Source of the DNA: Saccopteryx bilineata
Taxonomy: Eukaryota > Chordata > Mammalia > Chiroptera > Emballonuridae
Length of the DNA stretch: 64,000 nucleotides
Reading direction: 5' to 3'
Assembly (NCBI RefSeq): GCF_036850765.1
Contig: NC_089490.1
Location: forward strand, 290,514,982 to 290,578,981
The notes beneath the pieces were generated by a model, which saw only the letters and a list, made by a program, of their open reading frames with translations, ran no database searches and had not been told where the DNA came from. The translations under genes were made by a program, and so were the position numbers. The stretch's first letter is position 1; each line of letters begins with the position of its first letter. Of the stretch, positions 37,693 through 46,380 are shown piece by piece.

Positions 37693-37702
37693 AGAGATTG
37701 GT

Positions 37703-39115
37703 ATGGAGCCACCACCCTTGATGGGTGGGATAGAGTACTGGTTGCTGCTCTGGCTCCCCATGGCTGTCCTTTTAGGGGCCATGGGCTACATGTTTTTTAC
37801 TCAAGAGGAAACTGCCCGAGGTCAAAAGCTTCAGCATGAATTGCAAACAGAACGGCAGAAAAGGCTGGAACTGGAGCGAGCACTGGAGAAGGAATTACGG
37901 GTTCGAGAGTTGCAGTTTACCCTGGAAGCTGAACGTCTTCACCGGCAGTTGTTGGAGAAACAACTGCGGATTCAAGAGCTCGAGTCTCAGCTTCTGGCCA
38001 AAAGCCAGCAGCCACAGGAGCCTAAACGGTCACCAAAGGAGCAACAGCATCCGTGCCGGTGGATTGGCTTTGAGTCAGCGGGAGCAGGCGCTTGCGACTC
38101 CTCTTCTGAGGATGAGAAGGCTCAGGCTGAAGCTGCCATACGCACACTGAGAGCCCGACCAGTTGTCGCCAAGAAGGTAAAAACCCAGCAACAAAGAGTC
38201 CCTCAGGGGCAGCCACAGCCTCCTGCCCAGGTAATGGAACACTCTGTGGTCCGGCCCTATACCCAGGCAGAGCTGATGGAGTTGGGGGCACAATTTAGGC
38301 AGAAACCTACTGAATCCCTGGTAGCCTGGTTACTACGATTATGGGATATAGGGGTGGATGGCATCATGCTCTCCGGAACAGAGATGGAGAAATTGGCCGC
38401 CATTACCACACACTCTTCCTTGAGGCAGCGTCTTCAGAACTGCCATGGCAACCCAGGAGACCATACCCTATTAGAATGGGTGATGGCTGCCATTCGTATG
38501 GTCTGGCAGAATGCTGGAGAACTGCCGGGGGCAATGAGTCAGTGGCAGTGCTACAGTGAGTTAGTAAAGGTCCTTCGAGAACTAGGTATGAAGAATGCTG
38601 TTTTCAACCCTGGGTCTTGTGGGCCAGACGAAGAAGTGTTTACGGCCAAAATGAGGGAATTTGTCCTTGCTAGCGCCCCATCAGCCCTTTTTGGGTCACT
38701 TGTGGCTATCTTGGGCCCCTATGTGGGGCAGCCCATCAATGCAGTTACACAGATGGTAGCAGATTTGGGAGAGCTGGAGGCTGCTTGGGATCATAAAGCA
38801 GTGAGGGCTGCTGCCTATGTTTCCCCCCCAACTAACAAGGGAAACGGGCCTGTAAAGGTTACCCGAACGCAGATGTGGGTAGACTTGATTGCGGCTGGAG
38901 CAGATAAGGGGAAATTGGATGGCCAGTCTAATAAAATTCTTTTGGAGCTTTGGCGGCAGCTTAAACCAGAACAGAAGTTCCAGCCACTGAGACGAAAGGC
39001 CCCAGCAGCTACCAATAAAACGTTTGGTGCGCGCACAGCTCGGTTACAAGATTATATGATAGAGACAGCAGAGGGAGAGGGGAACTCCCAAGACCCATTG
39101 TACCAGTTTGAATAG
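37703..39115 (+). CDS. gag: ERV gag, intact 470-codon frame
   Basis: Structural polyprotein of the retrovirus; it would form the particle shell. The ATG at 37703 is the first one after the primer-binding site (context G at -3, G at +4), and the frame is open to the UAG at 39113. Residues about 10-32 are a hydrophobic segment (WLLLWLPMAVLLGAMGYM) like a membrane anchor. About 35-100 is a charged, Leu-heptad coiled coil. 101-180 is a linker rich in Gln, Pro and Ser. About 185-370 is a capsid-like helical region with WLLRLWD (about 209-215) and LRELGMK (291-297), shared with ERV-L-type Gag. The C-terminus is basic. I see no CCHC zinc knuckle and no myristoylation glycine at position 2. The frame also runs upstream through U5 to ATGs at 37568 (A at -3, G at +4) and 37490. 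It is the only ERV gene without a visible lesion. Confidence 0.8.
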   Translation: MEPPPLMGGIEYWLLLWLPMAVLLGAMGYMFFTQEETARGQKLQHELQTERQKRLELERALEKELRVRELQFTLEAERLHRQLLEKQLRIQELESQLLAKSQQPQEPKRSPKEQQHPCRWIGFESAGAGACDSSSEDEKAQAEAAIRTLRARPVVAKKVKTQQQRVPQGQPQPPAQVMEHSVVRPYTQAELMELGAQFRQKPTESLVAWLLRLWDIGVDGIMLSGTEMEKLAAITTHSSLRQRLQNCHGNPGDHTLLEWVMAAIRMVWQNAGELPGAMSQWQCYSELVKVLRELGMKNAVFNPGSCGPDEEVFTAKMREFVLASAPSALFGSLVAILGPYVGQPINAVTQMVADLGELEAAWDHKAVRAAAYVSPPTNKGNGPVKVTRTQMWVDLIAAGADKGKLDGQSNKILLELWRQLKPEQKFQPLRRKAPAATNKTFGARTARLQDYMIETAEGEGNSQDPLYQFE

Positions 39116-39144
39116 GAAAAAGGCCGAGGGACCCGTCTAACGGG
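39113..39144 (+). promoter_or_regulatory. Gag-pol amber codon with downstream hairpin
   Basis: Gag ends with UAG at 39113-39115. Pol continues in the same frame with no further stop before its first ATG at 39146. Sixteen bases after the UAG, CCCGT (39132-39136) pairs with ACGGG (39140-39144) around a CTA loop, and more G-rich sequence follows that could extend the fold or form a pseudoknot. This is the layout of stop-codon readthrough, as in murine leukaemia virus, rather than of a -1 frameshift. Confidence 0.5.
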
Positions 39145-39805
39145 GATGGGCGGGGACCGGAGGCCACATGTGGAACTGGCTATCCACTGTTCCCCTTCCA
39201 ACGTACAACAGGTGTTGGCCTTGGTGAATACAGGTGCAGAATGTTCCCTTCTCTATGGAAACCCAGAGCAGTTTGCTGGGACCCCAGTGGCCATTGATGG
39301 TTATGGGGGCCAAACTGTCCAAGTGAAGCCAATAACTATTCCATTGGGGATAGGGAGACTGCCTCCTAAGCTATATAAGGTGTATGTATCTCCTATTCCT
39401 GAATATATTTGGGGGGTAGATGTCTTGCAAGGACTGTGGTTGGAAACTACAGCTGGGGAGTTCCGGCTGCGGATCAGGGTTGTGAAGGCAGTATTGCGGG
39501 GACATGCATCACATTCCCCTTTGCAATTACCCATCCCTCGGCGTGTGACTAACACCAAGCAGTACCGCCTGCCAGGTGGTTATGAAGAAGTCACAGGGAC
39601 AATCCTTGAACTAGGAAAGGTGGGGATCATCCGGCCAGCACACAGTCCTTACAACTCCCCAGTATGGCCTGTGCGCAAAGCGGATGGAACCTGGAGAATG
39701 ACAGTAGATTACAGGGAACTTAATAAAGTTGTTCCCCCTTTGCACGCTGCTGTTCCCTGGATAGCTAACATGATGGATCGGCTAAGCCATGAGTTGGGGA
39801 CATAG
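39116..39805 (+). pseudogene. pol: ERV pol part 1: protease and reverse transcriptase fingers
   Basis: The frame is continuous with gag after the amber. The protease segment has LALVNTGAEC where an aspartyl protease has D-T/S-G. The catalytic Asp is Asn (AAT at 39227-39229), so the enzyme should be inactive. The flap- and end-like segments (GYGGQTVQVKP, WGVDVL) are readable. From about 39528 the reverse transcriptase begins, with the fingers region (VGIIRPAHSPYNSPVWPVRKADG, TVDYRELNK). A UAG at 39803-39805 stops it just before catalytic motif A. Retropepsin would cleave Gag-Pol; reverse transcriptase copies the RNA genome. Confidence 0.88.
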
Positions 39806-40825
39806 CACTTTGTGGCAGACTTGGCCAATGCTTTTTTCTCTATTGATATAGCCGCAGAGAGTCAAGACCAATTTGCCTTCAGTTGGGAAGGGAGACAATG
39901 GACCTTTACAGTGTTACCCCAGGGCTATTTGCATAGCCCCACCTTGTGCCATGGGCTGGTGGCTGCTGACCTGGCTAAATGGAAACAGCCAGAGGTAGTC
40001 CGCATGTACCATTATATTGATGATATTATGCTAACTAGTGATTCTCTTTCAGAATTGGAGCAAGCAGTCCCTACCCTGCTATCCCATTTGAAAGCATGTG
40101 GCTGGGCAGTTAACGAGAACAAATTACAAGGACCTGGGTTATCTGTTAAATTCTTGGGAGTTGTCTGGTCGGGTAAGACAAAAGTTATCCCTGACGCAGT
40201 TATAGATAAGATTCAAGCATACCCCGTGCCCACTACGGTAAAACAGTTACAGGAATTCTTAGGTTTGTTGGGGTATTGGCGAGCATTTATACCGCATTTG
40301 GCTCAGTTACTACGCCCCTTGTACAAACTTATTCGAAAGGGGGTTCGCTGGGATTGGACTGAGCAGGCGCAAGGTTCATTTGCAGCTGCTAAGAGAGCTG
40401 TCAAGGTGGCACAGGCCTTGAATGTGTTTGATCCTGCCAGGCCCTGTGAGCTGGATGTTCATGTAACCTCGGAGGGGTTTGGATGGGGCTTGTGGCAGCG
40501 GACAGAGCGCCTACGGCAACCTATTGGATTTTGGTCCCAATTGTGGAAAGGTGCTGAAGTTCGTTACTCATTAGTAGAGAAGCAGCTGGCAGCTGTGTAT
40601 GCTGCCCTCCTGGCAACTGAGAGTATTACAACCACAACACCAGTTACAGTCAAAACAACATACCCTATAGCTGGATGGGTGAGAGATTGGGCAACTAAAC
40701 CCCGTAGTGGTATGGCCCAAATGTCTACCCTAGCCAAGTGGGGTGCCTATCTGCAACAACGCTGTGCTCTTAGCACCAGCCCATTGAGGGCAGAACTGCA
40801 GGAGGTCTTGGGTCCAGTCACCTAG
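39806..40825 (+). pseudogene. pol: ERV pol part 2: reverse transcriptase palm, thumb and connection
   Basis: Same frame as part 1, resuming after the amber. Motif A has its Asp at 39818-39820 (VADLANAFF), motif [14 protein letters not shown] follows, and the catalytic motif YIDD lies at 40013-40024. The thumb ([21 protein letters not shown]) and an RNase H-like connection domain ([26 protein letters not shown]) follow. All reverse transcriptase catalytic aspartates are kept. A UAG at 40823-40825 stops the frame between connection and RNase H. YIDD rather than YVDD is compatible with class II/III elements. Confidence 0.9.
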
Positions 40826-41686
40826 GCGACCTTAGAGTCAGGTGCAACTGGGGCTCAGGAGGCAGAACCTGAGGTCAGTCCTTACCAGGAGGGGCAGGTG
40901 CCCATCCCCGAAGATGCCTGGTATACTGATGGTTCCAGCAGGGGCCAACCTGCCAAATGGACGGCTATCGCCTTCCATCCGGCCACTGAGACTATTTGGA
41001 TGGACACGGGTACAGGCCAAAGCAGCCAATGGGCAGAATTAAGAGCTGTTTGGCTAGTTGCCCATAATGAACCTTCACCTCTGGTGATCTGTACTGACAG
41101 TTGGGCTGTCTATCGTGGACTGACCCTTTGGATTGCTACTTGGCACATTAACCAGTGGATGGTAATGCACCGTCCATTATGGGGTCAGGCCATGTGGCAG
41201 GACTTATGGGAAATAGGACACCAGAAGCAGGTGACAGTATATCATGTCACAGGGCATGCCCCTCTAGCCCATCCTGGGAATGATGAGGCAGATACGTTGG
41301 CAAGGGTGCGATGGTTGGAGACTGCACCTGCAGGTGATGTGGCACAGTGGCTCCACCGGCGCCTGCTCCATGCAGGACAGAAAACTATGTGGGCTACGGT
41401 TAAGGCTTGGAACTTGCCTGTGTCCTATGCAGAGGTACTTGCAGCCTGTGAGCAATGTGCAGTATGTTCCAAGGAACACCCTCGGAGACCACTGGTGTCA
41501 CCTGGACAGATCCAGAGGGGTCATGTCCCACTGACACGATGGCAGATAGACATCATTGGACCCTTACCAAAGTCAGAAGGGTACCAGTATGCAGTCACTT
41601 GTGTAATACTGCCACCGGGCTGCTTGCTGCTTACCCCGCTCGTAACCCTGACCAGAGGGCAGTCATACAGGCTCTGGACCGCCTGA
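40826..41686 (+). pseudogene. pol: ERV pol part 3: RNase H and integrase N-terminal half
   Basis: Still the same frame. The RNase H acidic residues are all present: Asp 40928 (YTDGSS), Glu 41036 (WAELRA), Asp 41096 (CTDSWAV), Asp 41291 (NDEAD). The integrase zinc-binding domain follows, with His codons at 41354 and 41369 and Cys codons at 41447 and 41456. Then comes the first catalytic Asp of DDE at 41549-41551 (WQIDIIGPL). After about 41595 the frame becomes nonsense and ends at TGA 41684. The sensible frame moves to the next entry, consistent with a one-base deletion between about 41595 and 41612. RNase H removes template RNA; integrase inserts the DNA copy. Confidence 0.88.
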
Positions 41687-42510
41687 GTGCTGCATACGGG
41701 CGACCGCTGGTCCTTGAAAGTGACAATGGTACCCACTTCACTGGTTCAACGGTGAGGCAATGGGCTCAAAAGCTGGGGGTGGACTGGAAGTACCATGTTT
41801 CCTACCACCCCCAGGCTGCTGGCATCATTGAGCGTTATAATGGACTCTTAAAGCAGGGACTGCGACAGGAGGGGGGCACCGGCTCTCTTACTGGATGGAC
41901 ACGCCACTTATGGACAGTACTTCGGATTTTGAATGAGCGACCTCGACGGGGAAGCCCAGCTCCAGTAGAGGCCCTCCTGCATCGGACAGCTGCCCCTATT
42001 CAGTTGCAGATACGCACTAAGGACATTTTACTCAAGCCAGGTTTCGGACAGCAGGGCAACGTGCTCTTGCCTGCTCCAACAGCCCTTCTTAAAGGACAAC
42101 GGCTTCAATGGACTTGGCCCTGGACTGTACAGGCCCCCCATCTGAGATGGGTGGCCTTGTTGGCACCATGGGGAAAGGGGTTAGAGGTGGACCTCCAGTT
42201 AACTCCTTGGGCAACCAGCACCTGGCCACCTAAGGTAGAAGTGTATTATCCCTTGAGTGCTCAAGGGGACAGCATTTTGAAGGGCACCTTTGTAATTTCT
42301 TTATGGCCAATAATGAGTTCCCCTATTTTACTACACATAGAACCAGCAGATGCTGGTGTATTGGCCAATAAGGTTTGGTACGCCCGCTCAGGGCGGCCTC
42401 TGGTGCCAGCTACAGTGCTGTCTGCAGATAAAACTCTGGCCTGTATTCTGCCAGAGGGAAGAGATTTGCCTCTCTTGATGCCACTGATAGCTCTCTCATT
42501 TCGCCCATAG
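41595..42510 (+). pseudogene. pol: ERV pol part 4: integrase catalytic core and C-terminal domain
   Basis: Frame shifted by one base relative to the rest of pol. TATGLLAAYPARNPDQ resumes the core. The second Asp is at 41722-41724 (LESDNGTHF) and the Glu at 41830-41832 (GIIERYNG), giving D-35-E spacing. All three DDE residues therefore survive, although split across two frames. The C-terminal domain continues to the TAG at 42510. Open sequence starts at 41455 in this frame, but the part before about 41595 is not integrase. No dUTPase motif was recognised after integrase, although some ERV-L elements carry one. Confidence 0.88.
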
Positions 42511-42633
42511 TTTTTGATCTGTTAATCCTATTGCTGTAGTTGGTACTATTTCTGTTTATGCAATGTATCCTACTCTTTGCACAGTGACCATCATGGAAGA
42601 TGCCTGTGGTTTAGATTGTAAAGCGAGCAAAAG
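42511..42633 (+). other. Pol-LTR spacer without env, ending in a polypurine tract
   Basis: About 120 bp separates pol from the 3' LTR; no envelope frame fits. It ends in AAAGCGAGCAAAAGG (42620-42634), a purine-rich run directly abutting the LTR that serves as the plus-strand primer. Absence of env is typical of ERV-L elements. Confidence 0.75.
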
Positions 42634-43158
42634 GGGTGGTCAAATAAGTTTGTAAACATGATATATATGTTTGCTCGCTTGTGACTTATAATGGGTGTGG
42701 GGGACAGGCTATAAGCAGGCCAGGTTGTTGTAGCCTGAGGTTTGGTTTTGGGACTAAGCTTTTCCCCACACCCTTGACTGATTGTATGATCTGGGTGGTG
42801 CACTCTCATGAGAAATCCAATTATGCCTTGGATAAGTGACTTTGTATTGGAGACTTCCTTGTTTGTATATTGGATTAAGGGATTTTGGTTTTCTACACTA
42901 TAAAGTGGGACAGACCAGGAGCTCAGACACACAGTTCCTGCTATCACAATTGCAGGGGCTCCCCTGATCCCTTGCCCTTCATGGGAAGAGCTGGTTTTCT
43001 GCTTTTCCCTTGTCTTCTTTTGTGGTTTGCCTGTCTTGGTGAGACACCAATAAATAGGATGGCCCCCCATCCTCTGACTCCGCCATTTCTTTATCGCCTG
43101 CCCGAATCCAATGGGAACCTGCATGTGAATGGTCACGATGACGGCTCCTGGCCTTACA
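42634..43158 (+). repeat. 3' LTR of the class III ERV
   Basis: 525 bp, collinear with the 5' LTR with no indel. The left end reads GGGTGGTC where the 5' copy has TGTTGGTC, so the terminal TG is not kept if both LTRs start at equivalent positions. TATAAA 42899-42904; AATAAA 43049-43054. A cluster of five differences lies at 43096-43104. The antisense 181-codon ORF over 42591-43136 is not supported as a gene. Confidence 0.92.
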
Positions 43159-43660
43159 CCTAGTCACAGGATTTACTGTGAAATGTTAAGGCTATATACC
43201 TTAATTAGAAATTTAGTTCCTCAATCTTAAATCTTTACTTTGTATCCTAAGGAAATAGAGTCTTTTTCACAGACAATTCCCAGAAGCAGATGGTTTCAGA
43301 GGGGCCAGGTCCCAGATATTTTGAGATTTACCAAGGACACCAGATAGGACCATGCTGATTAGGCCTGTGTCAGCATCAGAAGAACTTGTGGGGGAGACAT
43401 TCCTGCCAACTGAACGCCCATCTCCTGCACATTGTTACATGATTAACTGCACGCACTTTGTCCCTGAACCCTATAAAAACAGCCAGCAGCAGTATAGTGT
43501 GAAGGTAGCTCTTTTGGACAGAAGTCCTCTGCCTTCTCAGTTTGCTGGCAATCTGAATAAAAAGATATTCTTATATCACTTAGATCCATCTCTGTGATTG
43601 ATTGGCAGGAATGGGAAACTCGAACCCTGGTTTGTTCTGGTAACTAAACGGGGAAAAAAT
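43159..43660 (+). repeat. 3' part of an older LTR split by the ERV
   Basis: Right after the CCTAG duplication the sequence carries a TATA box (CCCTATAAAAACAG, TATAAAA at 43472-43478) and AATAAA at 43556-43561, 78 bp apart. A U5-like stretch follows, ending near GGTTTGTTCTGGTAAC. With 37061-37142 it would form one LTR of about 585 bp, gammaretrovirus-like in layout. Family and exact ends unknown. The ORF at 43352-43597 is inside it and not supported. Confidence 0.5.
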
Positions 43661-44844
43661 TGATTTTGGACCAAAGCCAAAGGACAGTGAAGCCTCTAAA
43701 TTTGCCCTCATCATTGGAGGGTTCTTGTCCTGGCTTGGAACAGGTGGTTGTCACCACAACAATGGCCTGTTTTCCCCCATAAAATCAAGATGAAGGATAA
43801 AGTGAGTGATGCTAAAATATAAGTTTATGATTCATTGTCTTAGTGTTTTTCATAAAGTGTTACATTCAATCTTGTGTCTTTGTCTCTTTGATCAATATAA
43901 TGTCAATTAATTTCATATATTTTCCTTAATGAATAAAATTAAACATAAATAGAAGCACTGAAAAATTTATGAAGTTGATAATCGCATACAGATCAGAAAA
44001 TGTAAAATCTTAGATTAGCAGTATTGACAAAGTTATGTAAACCATATGTAATACATGAATCTATTTATTTGGCACCATATACAGTCACAGATAAATGGCT
44101 ATGGATATTATAAAGGAAAGTACATTGAAGATATTAATTACTTAATTTTGAAAATCTTTATCATGATATTATTACCTTTTATTCTTTTTATTAGCTTATA
44201 GTCTACAGTGTAGGCATGATTGTGCCCATTACTGAAGCCAAGAGAAATAAATAAGTAGATTTTTATTTACATGGAATACCTCAAAAATATTTTGTCTGTA
44301 TGCACTCCCTCAAAAATAAAATACTATTAAAAGTTAAATGAAAATAAAATCTGGATAGATGTTTGACCAATGGCAAAGAGAATAAATTCAGATGATGATT
44401 TTTTGATGACTGTTGATACTTTCTTACTAAAAGACATTGATATACAATACTCTTGATTTAAAATATTTATTTGTTTTTTTCAGTGATACCCACTACCCAC
44501 TCATATACATTTTGGAATCTTTCAAACGTAATCTAGTTTAATAGTTAATATGTTATTGCGTGTTTTGTTTTTCTTTAAAAAATGAAAGTCCCATCTACTT
44601 ACAAGCTTTTAGTACAAAATTGGCTCATTTTTCTTTACTTAACTGGCTGTTCTTTGGTTTGGTCTGGGAGATGTGGTAGTTTGCAGACAGATTGCTATAA
44701 TGAAAACTTATGACATTATTTCACTCTACCTGTACTATTCTTATATTAAAATGAATTCAAATTTTTTGAGTAATTGCTCTTAATTTCACCATTGAATCTA
44801 CTATTCTTAATCATAAAATATATTTTAGTTATTAAGTACAGCTG
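43661..44844. other. Gene-free AT-rich stretch
   Basis: The first 100-150 bp may be internal or leader sequence of the older LTR element. The rest shows no gene or repeat. Confidence 0.4.
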
Positions 44845-45060
44845 ACTTATTTATTCATTGAACAAATATTTCTTCAATGCTTGCTATATCCCAGGGACTA
44901 GGCTAGGCCTCGGGGATATGGCAGTAAATAAAATATACAAAGTCTTTGTTCTCAAGAAATTTGCATACAACCAAGGGGAAAAAAGACAGAAGCAAATAAA
45001 CAGGTATGTGATACTGCAGATGGTAATAAATGTTATTGGTAAGAATAAAGCATATGGAAG
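44845..45060 (+). repeat. Ancient interspersed repeat, copy 3 (left part)
   Basis: 'ttattcattgaacaaatatttcttcaatgc', 'tatatcccagggactaggct', 'ggggatatggcagtaaataaaat', 'gtgatactgcagatggtaataaatgttatt'. It is interrupted by the MLT-like LTR at 45061 and resumes at 45979. Confidence 0.6.
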
Positions 45061-45978
45061 TGTAGTGGGCAGAAGAATGACACCCAAAGACTACACCTCA
45101 ATCTTTAAAACCTCTGAATATATTATCTTACATAGCAAGAGGGAAATTACAGATATAATTAAGTCAAGAATCTTCAGATGAAAAGTTTATCCTGCACAAT
45201 CCTATCAGACTCAATATAATCCCCGGAGCTTTTAAAAGCAGAGAACATTGCCAGACCAGTGGTGGCACAGTGGATAGAGCATAGACCTGGGATGCTGAGT
45301 TCTTAGGTTCAAAACCCTGAGGTCACTGGTTTGAGTGTGGGCTTATCTGCCTTAAGGGCAGGCTTGCCAGCTTAAGCAGGCTCACTGTCTTGAGCATGGG
45401 ATCACCAAAATGGTCCCAAGGTCATTGGCTCGAGCCCAGAGGTCTCTGGCTTGAAGCCCAAGGTCACTGACTTAAGCTCAAGGTTGGTGGCTTGAGCCAG
45501 AGGCCATTGGCTTGGATTCAGTCTCCCAATAAAGGCATGTATGAGAAGCAATCAATGAACAACTAAAAAGTGACACAACTAAGAGTTTACTTCTGATCTC
45601 TCTTCCTTCTTATCTCTCTCTCTCTTTCTCAAAAAAAGAATTAGAAGAACATTTCAGCAGCTCAAAAAGAAATGTGAAAGCAGAGGAAAAGAACCAGTTA
45701 GATGGCAGTATCAGAAGGACTCAATCTGCAGTTAGTGACTCTGAAGGTGGATGAGACCAAAGTCTGTGGTCAATTTCCGAAAGCTAAGAAGAAAAACACA
45801 AGAGAAAGGATTCTCCTCCAAGAAAATACAAACCTTTCCAACACCTTGATTTTATTCTAGTGAAACCTAAAATGTCTTAGAATGCTGATCTGCAGAACTA
45901 ACTATTAGAACAAATTTATGTTGTTTAAGCCACCACATTTGAGGTAATTAGTTACAGCAGTGAAAAATAATTAAAACA
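45061..45978 (+). repeat. MLT/MaLR-like LTR, interrupted by a SINE
   Basis: TGTAGTGGGC at the left; 'cctctgaatatattatcttacatagcaagaggga', 'gatataattaagtcaagaatcttcagatg', then after the SINE 'ccaacaccttgattttattctagtgaaacc' and 'tatgttgtttaagccaccacatttg.ggtaatt.gttacagcag', ending near AAAACA. These are the blocks of an old MaLR-type LTR. The flanking GGAAG/GGAGA could be a decayed 5-bp duplication. Confidence 0.6.
45250..45645 (+). mobile_element. tRNA-derived SINE nested in the MLT-like LTR
   Basis: Head CCAGACCAGTGGTGGCACAG, multiple 'gcttgag' units, GAGAAGCAATCAATGAAC, and a CTCTCT-A tail. Flanked by AGAACATT at 45242-45249 and 45646-45653. Confidence 0.88.
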
Positions 45979-46380
45979 GGAGATCAAGACACTGGTCAGT
46001 ATGTGCTGTTTTGCATAACACCCTTAGAAAAATACTCTTTGAAGATGTGATATTTGAACAGATTTGAATGAAGTGACAAAGCTAGCCATCTGTCTACAAG
46101 TGGGAAGAACTCTCCAGGCTGAGGGAACAGCAAATGCAAATGCCCTGAGGCAGTGACAGACTCAGTTGAGGAAAAGCAGGAAAATCATAAGGAATGAAAA
46201 ACAGCAAATCAAGGACAGAGGATTTCATAATGTGGTAGATTCTGGCATCAATAAGCCAGACATGCTGGGGATGGTTATATCATGGCATTTCATTCTGACT
46301 TCAATAGGGGAACGGCTACAGGTTAGGGCCAGAGGAAAAATATCTGATTTAGATGTTAAATGGAATGAGTCATTTTAATA
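45979..46380 (+). repeat. Ancient interspersed repeat, copy 3 (right part)
   Basis: Continues the repeat: 'gatttgaatgaagtgac', 'gaagaactctccaggctgagggaacagcaaatgcaaatgccctgaggca', 'gccagacatgctgggg'. The 'gcaaatgccctgaggca' block recurs in most copies of this family that I know. Confidence 0.6.

Larger units (their letters stand above)
37490..37702 (+). other. In-frame upstream extension of gag through R-U5 and PBS
   Basis: From an ATG at 37490 the gag frame is open for 71 codons across R, U5, the primer-binding site and the leader. The first residues include a strongly hydrophobic stretch (GFLLFPCLFLWFACLG) that looks like a signal peptide, and a second ATG at 37568 has strong context. The layout is reminiscent of the leader-initiated glycosylated Gag of gammaretroviruses, but it begins inside the LTR. 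No NXS/T density or other functional signature was checked. Translation is an inference, and an open frame of this length could be chance. Confidence 0.35.
37143..43158 (+). mobile_element. Class III (ERV-L-like) endogenous retrovirus, env-less, nearly full length
   Basis: A 6016-bp element with two 525-bp LTRs and a 5-bp duplication CCTAG (37138-37142 and 43159-43163). Order: LTR, primer-binding site, gag, UAG, protease, reverse transcriptase, RNase H, integrase, polypurine tract, LTR. Only about 120 bp separates the end of pol from the 3' LTR, so no env exists or fits. The Gag core (WLLRLWD and LRELGMK motifs) resembles ERV-L/Fv1-type Gag, and the serine-tRNA-like primer site recalls HERV-S-like class III elements. 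The LTRs differ at 12 of 522 aligned sites plus 2 at the left end. That is about 2-3% and suggests an age of a few million years under ordinary mammalian rates (inference). Confidence 0.92.

Noticed and set aside
42180..42510. dUTPase domain after integrase, as in some ERV-L elements
   Set aside because: The C-terminal region shows none of the dUTPase motifs I could recognise.
42511..42633. Residual env gene
   Set aside because: Only about 120 bp lies between pol and the 3' LTR, with no open frame or transmembrane segment.
42591..43136. 181-codon antisense ORF
   Set aside because: Antisense to the 3' LTR; no domain, no promoter, and only a shorter version exists in the 5' LTR.
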